DNA of 64,000 nt, taken from positions 186,001-250,000 of the forward strand of contig WOGZ01000016.1 of assembly GCA_009733775.1 (NCBI GenBank), given 5' to 3'. The position numbers and the translations under genes were made by a program. Below the pieces are notes generated by a model. It was not told where the DNA came from, ran no database searches, and saw nothing but the letters and a program-made list of their open reading frames with translations. Shown here one piece after another: positions 51,961 to 61,952 of the stretch (its first letter is position 1; each line of letters starts with the position of its first letter). The stretch is from Alectoria sarmentosa (lineage: Eukaryota > Ascomycota > Lecanoromycetes > Lecanorales > Parmeliaceae).

Positions 51961-53420
51961 CCGGACTTCTACCTCCTTGGCTTACCATCACCGTCGAGAC
52001 TCACTATGGTTTAATTAGGGTAACAAGTCAGGAAGAGAAATGGATCTCGCGGAAATTGTCAGCAAAGGTCGAAAGGTCGAGGAAGCTCGGGGTTAAAGAG
52101 TTAGGTCATAAGGCTCTATGTGCAATGCACATCAAAAGGGAAACGGAGTGGTGAACTCGCCGACAGCGTAGCTTGACTCATGAACCAGATCTCAGCTTTT
52201 GTCGTCAACGAACAAAACCGAGTCCGACTCGACTCAAATCGATCTTAGTCTGACTCGGACCGATTGGACTCAAGATTGAGGCTCAGTGAACTCCGATCCA
52301 TGCTCTTCATCTCGTGCATCAACAGCAAAGGAAACAGAGACCCCAAGACAAGAACTCACAGTTCACTGCCATCAACCTCTAAAACTCTGAACGTGATGCT
52401 GCAGTCATTCAGACCAGAAGCTACACGCATTCCAGATGATTGGGTTTTATTTTAACGCAGCCACGCCGCGAATGACCATATGGATAGCCTGGGAAATAGC
52501 CCATGAACACCATCCGTAGATTCTGATTGGGTCACACGCGAGTACAAATACCATGCTATACCATACTGTACGTACGCCTTTGACTTGATCCAAAGTGCCG
52601 TCGTTGTCGTTGTACGCCTCGGTTTATGGAAAATTGACACGAGGAACGTACTCCACGTACCCTCAAGGCATAAGGAGGTAAATTTCGATTGATCCCTTCA
52701 CCGTAGAGGGTTTCTACAAATCAATTCGTTCACCTAGTATAAGCGAAAGCTTTGGCTGAAAATCATACTGACGATGACAACGTCAGCCTCACCGTGAGGA
52801 CTGTAATAGAGTCAAGGGCCGCGAAGGGTGCATAGCGAACATCTCCTTCTCCCAATCAGACAAGGCTCCGGATGGTCCGGATCGTCGTCCCGAGGCCTCG
52901 ACTGGTCTAAATCGAAGCTATTTCATGGTCCGTAGAAAGTCCGTCCGGCGTCTAGGACCGGTCCAGACCAACACTTTGGAAAAGGTAGGCGGACGATGAA
53001 GAGTAAGAATCAGAGCGCTCTCTGTGGCCTGCTTGGATTGTGCAATTGGTCAGCGGCGAAAGGCATACTTTTGATCATTTTTTCCAAATTCCCGTGATGA
53101 CAGCGGAATCAACAGCTCCACCTCCTGGCAGTGAGCACCCACGCGAAGGGCTGTCCATTTATTGATAGATAGTCAGTACTCTAGTAGCTAGGTACGCTGG
53201 TTTCATTGGTGAGCACGTGAGGCTGGCTAGCATTATCTTGGCATTATCTTGGCACTATCTTGGCGTTATCTTGGCATTCTCGAGATTACCAAAGATCGGT
53301 AATAACCTCGATAATCTGTAGACAATGATTCTTCCTTCTGATTTCTCTGTGTACGAGCACGCTGATTTAATCAGGTGCACATAGTCCAAGTCAATAGCTT
53401 CATCTGATCAAACCTTGACC
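51961..53420. other. Intergenic region upstream of the GGCT-like gene
   Basis: About 1.5 kb without a gene. It contains inverted GAGTC/GACTC strings near 52215-52260, paired TCCGGAT repeats near 52868-52882, and the 11-base tandem array listed separately. The upstream half might hold further unrecognisable parts of the P450 relic. Confidence 0.4.
53230..53284 (-). promoter_or_regulatory. Tandem 11-base array of GATA-factor motifs
   Basis: Four units of GCATTATCTTG-type sequence (variants CACTATC and CGTTATC) plus a fifth degenerate unit stand in tandem at an 11-base period. On the minus strand each of the four contains HGATAR (AGATAA, AGATAA, AGATAG, AGATAA; plus-strand positions 53233, 53244, 53255 and 53266). 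The array ends about 137 bases before the GGCT-like start codon. Fungal GATA factors control nitrogen, iron and light responses; which one would act here is unknown. It may also simply be a minisatellite. Confidence 0.55.
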
Positions 53421-54596
53421 ATGATCACATCAACAGAGCCCCAGAGCCGCGCCTCGCCAAGCGATCAAGCGGCCATTATCTGCAAGAAGGTCAGGAAGGT
53501 CAGCTCAGCTTCGAGGGAATCCTTCACATCTAAATGCGGGGCTATTCATCTCCCTTGCCCCTCTCAACGGCGCAAGGCCCAATCCCTACGAGAGCGCCCT
53601 TTCAACCTTGACAATGGCATACACCGAGAATTAGGAGGAGGTCCTCCTCACCCAGACACAGTCCTCTACCTCGCATACGGCTCCAATCTCTGCGCGCGGA
53701 CCTTCCAAGGGGACCGAGGAATACGGCCCTTGTCCCAAGTCAACGTCGTGGTACCAGAGCTAGTCATGACCTTTGACCTCGCCGGCCTGCCCTACGTTGA
53801 ACCCTGCTTCGCAAACACCAAATACCGCCATACCAATCCTCCTGTTTCCACCTCAGAAAAGTCCCACCTCCTCCCCGAAAGAACCCCAAGATACCACAAG
53901 GACCGCTGGAAAAAAGGCCTCGTAGGCGTCGTCTACGAAGTAACAAAGGAGGATTATGCCCACATAATAGCCACAGAAGGCGGAGGCGCCTCTTATCAAG
54001 ACGTCCTCGTCGACTGCCACGAGCTCCCCGCCAACGAAGACATCGTGCCCGAGTTCCCAACCTCACAGCCCTTCAAAGCGCACACGCTCTACTCACCCAT
54101 CCTACCTCCCGGCGAACCACCCGAAAAAGGCGGCCGATTCTCACGTCCCGATCCCGCTTACGCACAAGCATCGGTGCGGTATCTGACACTCATCACCGAC
54201 GGTGCAGACGAGCATGCTCTGCCCGGGGAATACAAAGATTATCTACACCAGCTACGGTCGTACACCATGACGACGCAGAAGCAGAGGCTCGGAGGCTGGA
54301 TTTTCGGCATGATCTGGCTGCCCTTGATCAGCGCCGTTTTTGGACTCAACGGCATCTTTGGCGACGAGGACGGGAAGGCGCCGGCATGGTTGGTGGCGGT
54401 GACGGGTGCGCTGTTCCGAGGAATGTGGACGAGCTATGATGGGTTCTTCTTCAAGCTGTTTGGGGATGGGGAGAGGACGATTGATGAGGATCATGACGGA
54501 GACGAAGAGGACGACGAAGGAGCCGTGCGGTATGGGCCCTCGTCAAAGTACGGTGTCGTCGACGAGAAAGGAGAGGGCAGATATGAAGAGGTATGA
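53421..54596 (+). CDS. Gamma-glutamylcyclotransferase-like protein with membrane segment
   Basis: A single-exon protein of 391 residues starting MITSTEPQSRAS; the frame opens six bases earlier with TTG. The GGCT fold shows as VLYLAYGSNLCARTF with the substrate-loop YGSN (86-89), LAGLPYVEPCFANT, KGLVGVVYEV and a Glu in IIATEGGGASYQDV (about 186) at the place of the family's catalytic Glu. A membrane segment follows near 290-312 (GGWIFGMIWLPLIS and on), with a second hydrophobic patch near 325-350, then an acidic tail (DEDHDGDEEDDEG). Fungal relatives include GliK-type enzymes of epipolythiodioxopiperazine pathways and uncharacterised proteins. No such pathway is nearby, so the substrate stays open. 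The membrane anchor differs from soluble animal GGCT. Confidence 0.8.
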   Translation: MITSTEPQSRASPSDQAAIICKKVRKVSSASRESFTSKCGAIHLPCPSQRRKAQSLRERPFNLDNGIHRELGGGPPHPDTVLYLAYGSNLCARTFQGDRGIRPLSQVNVVVPELVMTFDLAGLPYVEPCFANTKYRHTNPPVSTSEKSHLLPERTPRYHKDRWKKGLVGVVYEVTKEDYAHIIATEGGGASYQDVLVDCHELPANEDIVPEFPTSQPFKAHTLYSPILPPGEPPEKGGRFSRPDPAYAQASVRYLTLITDGADEHALPGEYKDYLHQLRSYTMTTQKQRLGGWIFGMIWLPLISAVFGLNGIFGDEDGKAPAWLVAVTGALFRGMWTSYDGFFFKLFGDGERTIDEDHDGDEEDDEGAVRYGPSSKYGVVDEKGEGRYEEV

Positions 54597-55041
54597 GCAT
54601 TTACGAATAGACTCTATCTAGAAAGATTAGAGAAACGAAGAAACGTGGACCTCGCATCTTGTCCGACGAATGAATGTACATATACACGAAGATTATGAAG
54701 CTCAGGTCATCCGTCCACTCAGACCCAATCGATCGTCTGCCCCTCTCAGAACCCCAACCTCGCTTCCTCCATCAAGAATTTCTATACGCAAGCGGGCACA
54801 TGCATGCTCAACGCACAACCTAAAAGTAAGAAAAAGTGAGTTATTTCCAACTCCATATGATTGAATCCAAGCGTGAGGGAGGGATTAGGGAGGGCGAGCT
54901 CGATGATGGTGACTGATGAAGTCTGTAAACGGTAGTGTTGGTGAGAGTAAGAGTGAGGTCAGGTGCTGGAAGGTGGGAAGGGAAAAAGGAAGACGGAAAA
55001 AGGAGAGCCTTTGAGCAAATTCGTTCCGTTCCGTTTCGTCT

Positions 55042-55067
55042 TTTTTTTGGGGGGGGGGGGTGGGGGG
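55042..55067 (+). repeat. Homopolymer block T8-G11-T-G6
   Basis: Eight T, eleven G, one T and six G in a row. A G-run of this length can form a G-quadruplex-like structure and is prone to slippage and sequencing error. Confidence 0.85.
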
Positions 55068-57705
55068 AATAAAGCTTCGTTCGCAGGACCTAGGCTGTTG
55101 TTTGTCAAACAACAGGCATACAGCACTTCCATCAACGAGCACCCCCGCACCGCCCAAAGTTAGGAAATCCACTCATCTACCCTCGTCCCCCCTCTCCATG
55201 ATTGGAGCGTGCGTCTCCGTGATTCTTTGGGGCCGATCCATTGCCACAGCCTGTGTTTCTCTTCTTACAAGTTTCCCCGAGCCAGCGTATATCGTAATAG
55301 GTCGTTGTATTGCGGCTCTGCCCATGATCTAGGACTTCTCGTGCAGAAAGGGCCACTATGCTGGCGAAGTGGGAGTCGTGACGGTAGTAGTTTGGCCGTG
55401 GCCTAGAGAGAAAAGCAGAGGAGGGGAGGGTGCCTGATATCTCGAGGGCGCATTTGCTGAACACAATTGGAGTGTAGGGCCTTTTGGCAGATAGGAGGTA
55501 TGAGAAGGGTTTTAAGGGTGAAGGGACAAATCGGGAAGAGTGCATGGCATCCTCGGTACAGAGCGAAAAGAGGTGGCAGTGCGCTCGTTGGTGGGTATGG
55601 AAGCTAGCAATCAAGGTCTCAAAATGCTGGAGAGAGGATGTTGGGAACGCTGCGGACACGAAGCGACCTTTGTTCAGTCAGCCATTCATATACCGGACGA
55701 AAAGATACAAAGTAGAGACAATTTCTTGTATGAATCTTTCGCAAATCGATGTTGTGAATGCGAGAAATTCAGCACACGGCTTGACTCAGCATAGCAGGCA
55801 CCTATTGCATGGTGTCGTCAACAAACGGGAACGCTGGCTTGGTCTCCTCAAAGACCGAGGCCTCTCCAGTCTCGATACAGTGGTTCTTTCATGGTAGTCT
55901 CCAGCGCGGAGGAAAGAGCATGCTGCCACCTGAACTTTGCAATGACAGCCCCAACCCTGGGGCTATTACTCCGTCAGCCATTGAAAGACTCAAAATTCCA
56001 AACCCCCTACTAAATGGTAGCGAATATCTCGGAGTAGTTTGGCAACATTGACTATCGCCATCGTAGATGAGATACTTCGATGTGAAGACGATCATTTCGA
56101 CCTGCATGCGAGAGGCTGGGCGATCCAAGGAACTACAGCGATACGAGCGGACAAGCCTGGCACCATTGACAGGAGCACGGCTCCGTATGCCTAAGCGGAA
56201 AAATGACAAGGCGTTGAGGGATTTTTGGAGATGAAGAGCGACGCTGCTAAGGAGTAGATAAGTAGGAAAATGGTTGGTGCGAAAGGGTTTTCAGTCTTTG
56301 ATAAGTTGCTAGGCAAGAAGCGTGTCACGCAAGCCGGAGGCCAGAAAAACAGAGAGCAAAATCGAGATTGATGGTCATGATCGGAGGGGCCCATTCTAGA
56401 CCACTTCGCCTCTGTAATCTTTTGCTTCCCCGGTGTCAGCAAGCAGGTGGTGGCTTGATGGATGCTCTTAAGCATCCAATGAGGGATTAAGATGTGGGGG
56501 TCTTTCTCTCTGCTACTTTTCTGTGGAGTAGCGCCTTGGACTTGACCTGCACCGTGGGCTACGTTGTTCCATGGTATGATTGGCATACACGTAATATGTT
56601 GGGATGGATGCATTGCAGATGGTGTGTGAAGAAGAGTATTTGGCAGGTGGAAAAGGCGATGCAGACATCCGATGGGATGGATCAGGCGTCCGAATCAATA
56701 CTGCCGTAGATCCTTCGAGACTCCCATCTTCACGTTGACCCGAGAGATCTAGAGATGGATTGTTCCTTTGATGTCCGTACAACCGCTATAAAGCGACTAG
56801 AAAGCTTTGGGTGATAGAATACCGACCTCATGCTCGGTGTGCTGATTGTGTGGACGATGGAAATCGCAGAAGATCGTTTGGTCCCTGAGAGGCATCCTAT
56901 CGCGTGATAGTGTGACTTTATATGCAGTCGGCAGATCCTGGGAACCTCGTTAACTGAAACGCTGTCATCAAAGGACGAGTAGACAGGCGACCCAGGGAGC
57001 TGTCACAGCCACCATCACTTCGAATTTTTGTACGTGCTACTTGAATGCTAGATGTTAGAGGGAATTGGCCGAATGAAGTAATTGAAGCGGGGTGGACCGC
57101 ATGTAGCATGAATGGAACTTGATGCCCCGGTTTCAACTACATTCTAGGCAATCTACTATACTCGTACTCCGTACAAGCCGAAGGACAGCGTGACCAGTCT
57201 AGAATATGCGGAGAGTTTTCTCGCATTATCTTCCAATCTATTAACTCTGAACCAAGTTCTTGGGCTTGCGCAGCCTCCTTTGAGCCTTTGGATTGTGGCA
57301 TAGGCATAGTAAGATGCGAAGCTTCAAAGAAGTCTATGCGGTCCAACATGCATAATGCTTGACAACGTATCCGTAAGGACTAGTATAGGGAAAGACGAAA
57401 TCCAAGATCACTCGATCAAGATAATCTGTATACTTTTGGTGCATCCTAAACGTTCTCTCTATTCCGCACCCTGCCAAAGCCAATCAAATGAACAACGCAC
57501 ACATGATAGAGTATTGACTTCTGCATGTATTGGTGTATCTGCTACAACTTAGAAGCCAAGTTGAACAACCGCAGCAGACAGGGCTGGGCTGCCATGACCA
57601 AGCATCTAGCCACATGCACGGAGTAGTCCGTACTACCATGGAGGATGCGACAAGAAGTGTTCCTGTAAATTGTTTGGTCCAGCATACAACATATCATATC
57701 GTACG

Positions 57706-57732
57706 GCAGGAAGGTTAGCTCGACCTTCCTGC
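57706..57732. repeat. Perfect 10-base inverted repeat, 7-base loop
   Basis: GCAGGAAGGT and ACCTTCCTGC flank TAGCTCG. It could form a hairpin or bind a dimeric protein. It lies far from any recognised gene. Confidence 0.6.
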
Positions 57733-58351
57733 AGCTTGCGCGTGGGGGTGACTAGGTAAAGGATTAGAGGGAATCGGAACGAAGGCTGGGAGGCTGCATC
57801 GGTTGCAACTCATGGCTAGACTTGACCAATCTGTCATTGCCAATTCCCACTACTGGCGCGCGTTAATGCGCTGACAACGTTTCGATAATCGCCCTTGCTT
57901 TCGCTTCCCATGGCATCACTCCCTTCTTCCCCAACGCCACGCGTTCTGTGGGCCTTGACATTTGCGAGCCTCTTGGGTATTGTAGAGCATGCACAGGATC
58001 GGCAAAGGTTCTTTTCCAAAACTACTCGAATTGTTCTCCATCACACACTCTTTTCCCAAAGCAAAAAGAGACCTTCCACATAGAGCTCGGTAGTTGAACA
58101 ATCAGATGATGCAGGACACGACCTTGTTTGCAACTTAGCCTCAATGATGCCGGGTGGGCGAGAAGGGATATTTTCATGGGTAAATGGTGTAGCTGCTGCG
58201 TGAAGTATTGGACTGTAGCGCAGACAATGGGTATGGCCACTGATTGGTTCAGCATGTTTCGAGGCAGGAGCTGAAGATGGAGAGAAGGAGATATAGTACT
58301 TCTAGCGTACTTCTAGCGTACTTCTGGAGCATTTCCTGATCGAGGGTAGGA

Positions 58352-58455
58352 GTGGGGTAATCTGGGGATCGAGGTAAAGAGAGGCTAGAGTGCGCGATGG
58401 TTGGGTGGGGACTGGGGAGGGATTCGAGGGAGGCGGCTAGGGCAGAATGGTGGGG
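58352..58455 (+). promoter_or_regulatory. Cluster of CreA/Mig1-like SYGGGG motifs
   Basis: Five matches to SYGGRG on one strand within 104 bases: GTGGGG at 58352, 58405 and 58450, and CTGGGG at 58362 and 58412. They lie about 670-770 bases before the start of a sugar transporter gene. CreA is the fungal carbon catabolite repressor and commonly acts on such genes. The motif is short, so function is inference. Confidence 0.4.
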
Positions 58456-59125
58456 CCACTAACGGTGATGTGGCTATACCAGCTCAAGTCAGGTGTCGGC
58501 GCTTCTACCCTGATGAACGTTGTTAGTATGCAGCCCATCGACGCTTATTTCTGCATCCTATCAATCATCCTGCATCCTCAACGTCTCAACCACTAGCCAC
58601 TCGCTATCAATTCATGAAGCTTACCTTCAAATTTGACGGCACTGGGCTCATCATGTGCCTCTGGGTCAAAGTATGCGAGACCCCGAGACACTGCGCTGGA
58701 ATGCTGGCCATGCGACTTGCGCATTCAACCATAATTGCAAGTAGCGCACCGGTAGAACAATCCTTACGCCACCCACTGCCTCTCGCGGTTCCAATCGCCA
58801 TAACCATGTGAACCCTGATTGCCGTCCACAATGGTGCTACCAGCTTACCACGGCTGTTTCGTCTTTACCCCATGGGTCTCCACATTCCCCCAGTGTGGGA
58901 TTCCGGGCAAGAGAGCTTTCAGATCCATCGAATCTTGGTTATAAGAACCCTCTTCCATCCCCCGCAATTGTTCTGGTTCAAGCCGCTCTTCTCTTTCTCA
59001 TCAGACCTTCCCTTTCGGATTCTATTCCGGACTCTGCTTCTCCAAAGCCAAGCAGGGGGCACCAGTCATTTCTCACTTCACTAACGTTCCTCCAACATCA
59101 AAAGGCACTCCGGATAGTCGCCGCC

Positions 59126-60951
59126 ATGGATATCATTCCCAGGTCCAATGTGGTCCACAAGCTGGAGAAGCGTAGTCTTCTCATCGCCATCAATTGTATT
59201 GCTGGTCTTTCCATCTTCTTCTTCGGTTATGATCAGGGTATGATGGGTGGTGTCAACGGTGCAGTCGACTACTACGACACCACCATGAAATTCGGTCATC
59301 CGGATCCTAAAACAGGTGCCCCAGTCATTGACAACACTCTTCTTCAAGGTGGCATTGTTTCCATCTACTATCTCGGTACTCTCATCGGCTGTCTCATTGG
59401 TGGTGCGTTCGGTGACCGTTATGGCCGTATCAAGACCATCGGACTCGGAGCTGGTTGGGCCGTCATCGGTGCTACTCTCCAAACTTCTGCTCAGAACCAC
59501 ACTTGGATGATCTGCGCCCGTCTCGTCAACGGATGGGGTACGGGAATGCTCAATGCTATTGTTCCAGTCTGGGCCACCGAGACTGCCGAGCACAAGTCCC
59601 GTGGACAATTCGTCGCCATTGAATTCACATTGAACATCTTCGGTGTTGTTGTTGCATACTGGATCGAATAGTGAGTAGCCAGTGGATCCGTGCAATATCT
59701 GAACTTTTCATTGACACGCTCAGTGGTGCCAACTTTTACAAAGGTGGAACTGGAGAATTCACCTGGAGATTCCCAATCGCCTTCCAGATCGCCCCATTGC
59801 TTGTCCTCTTCGCCATCTGTTGGCTTTTTCCCGAGTCACCTCGTTGGCTCGTCAAGGTTGGTCGAAAGGAAGAGGCACGGTATATTCTTGGAAGACTTCG
59901 TGGGGAGACTGGCGAAGATGTCGGAAAGGCCGAGGCCGAATTCCAGGATATTTGCAATATCGCTGAGCTCGAACGCAAGACCGCCAAGACCCAATCTTAC
60001 TTTTCCATGCTCTTCGGTATCGGCTCCGGCAAGCTTCACACTGGCCGCCGTGTTCAACTTGTCATCTGGCTCCAAATCATGCAAGAGTGGATCGGTATTG
60101 CCGGTGTGACTATCTTCGCTCCCACCATCTTCCGTACCGCTGGTATTGCAAATGCACAGGTGCAATGGATCTCTGGTTTGAATACCATCACATACATGGT
60201 AAGTTGCCCTTCGCTCATGCTACCTGCTCCGTTTCCTGATTATTTCCAGTTCGCGACCCTCATCTGTGTCTTCACCCTCGATAGAATCGGTCGCCGCTGG
60301 ACCTTGTACTGGGGCTCCGTTGTCCAAGGTATCTCGATGTTCCTCGCTGGCGGTCTGTCGACTGCTGGTCTCCAACACCCAGCTGGCTCTGCTCTTGCCA
60401 GAGGCTACAGCTCCGGCGCCGTTGCTATGATTTTCCTTTTCACCGCCACCTTTGGCGCCACCTGGCTTACTGTCCCATGGCTCTATCCAGCCGAGATCTT
60501 CCCATTGGAGGTTCGTGCGAAGGGTAACGCCTGGGGTGTCGTTGGCTGGTCCATTGGTAACGGCTGGCTTACCCTCCTGCTGCCCGTCATCTTCAAGGCC
60601 CTTGAGCAAAAGACTTATTACATCTTCGGTATTGCCAATGTCATCACGCTGCCCATGGTTTACTGCTTGTACCCCGAGTCCAACCAGCGCACTCTCGAGG
60701 AGATGAATCTTCTCTTTGCTTCTGATAGCATCTGGAATTGGGAAGCCGAGAAGAACTTCGCTATCCTGAAGGAGCAAAACCCCGAGCTTGTCCAAGCCGC
60801 CCAACGTGGCCACTCAGTCATCGACCCAGAGACCGGTCTTCCCAAAACTGGACGACAAGGCAGCGTTTCCAGGAACATGAGCTTGGATGTCAACGCCCTC
60901 ACCCACCACGAGGACGCCTACGAGGAGAAGCAGACCTTCAAGCATGGATAG
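59126..60951 (+). CDS. MFS sugar transporter (hexose transporter-like)
   Basis: Three exons, 59126-59670, 59724-60198 and 60250-60951, encode 573 residues; the introns are 53 and 51 bases. The protein has about twelve membrane segments. Sugar-porter signatures are present: FFGYDQGMMGG in helix 1, GGAFGDRYGRIK between helices 2 and 3, RLVNGWGTGML, PESPRWLVKVGR before the central loop, QIMQEWIGIAGVTIF in helix 7, LDRIGRRW, and VPWLYPAEIFPLEVRAKGNA with PESNQRTLEEM at the end. The junctions read WIE-Y-GANFYKGG and TITYM-FATLICVF. It would carry a monosaccharide across the plasma membrane by proton symport; substrate preference is not readable. Codon use is strongly C-rich in the third position (CTC, ATC), suggesting high expression. 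Confidence 0.93.
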
Positions 60952-61952
60952 AGATGCAGGGGCTTGAAGTTTGGGAGGATTCATTGGCTTACGCTTAGCA
61001 CGGTACATGTTTCGGAGGGGATGGAACTGGAAGATCTTTTGAAAGTACTCGATCACTTGTTTATAGACATTTTGACAATATCTAGCAACACATGAATCCT
61101 GATTAGTCTTGACCACCCACCCACTTCTCTGAACCTGTGACATTGATCAAGTGACGCTTCATTCCAACAAAGCTTGCTTGCCAACCAGCACTTATACGCC
61201 AGCAACCGCAGTTGGACAACTTGATTCATCCACTCTGCACAATGGACCCATTCCAACACCATGGCAGGACAATCATGCCTGTATTTTCAACGGACCAACG
61301 TGTGCTCAGAATCTTGGTTGGGAAGTTCTACAAGTAGTCGATCAGAGTAACTCAAGAACTGAACATTTGACGATTAACGCTTTCGTTATTGAGTTTTCAG
61401 AGTCGGTTGAAAACACAGAGGTTGACACGAACAGTCCTGCATCCGCGCTCTAGTGACAGCCCTAACCCTGCTTTCGGAAGGAAGCCTGGTAGCGAAGGGC
61501 CCTACGATCATGTTTTGGGAGCCCGTGGATTGGAGTTTAGGGAATTTCATGGGGTCCATGGGCTCCAGATTGGGCTCGGATCAGGCGTAATTCCGAAGCA
61601 ATTCTAGGTGCACTGTCCAGGTAACCCTTTAGGTGGGGTGGTATCCGAGATCTGAGCGACAAAGTCTTGGCGGTGGTGGCGGGTGCAGGACTTTTGGTGT
61701 CGGAGGAAGGGTCTCAAACTCCGAGGCTAGAGGCTACTGATTAACGGCGGGCCGAACCGTCACTTCAATTGACAGTGAGCTTTGACCTGTTGCGCGAAAA
61801 TCAAAAATCGCGTCTGTAGTCTGGAGGTCTGCAGTTCACCCTCAGACTTCAGTCTCTCACAGCTTCAATCCTTTCAATTCCAACTCTTGATTGTTTACAA
61901 TCCGTCTTCGCTTGCAGCTTTCGCAGTATGCTTTATTAGAACATAGCCAAAA
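60952..61952. other. Intergenic region between the transporter and the Dnt1-like gene
   Basis: About 1 kb with no recognised gene. The transporter 3' end and the next gene's promoter lie here, both on the plus strand. Confidence 0.4.

Larger units (their letters stand above)
54597..59125. other. Long intergenic stretch without recognised genes
   Basis: About 4.5 kb between the GGCT-like gene and the sugar transporter. ORFs on both strands are short, overlap and lack motifs. Noted inside are a T8-G11 homopolymer block at 55042-55067, a perfect inverted repeat at 57706-57732, a short tandem GTACTTCTAGC repeat near 58293-58320, and a cluster of SYGGGG motifs at 58352-58455. It could hold noncoding RNAs or eroded genes I cannot identify. 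Confidence 0.4.

Noticed and set aside
55177..55659. 160-codon minus-strand frame
   Set aside because: No motif or family resemblance; it overlaps open frames on the other strand in a low-complexity region.
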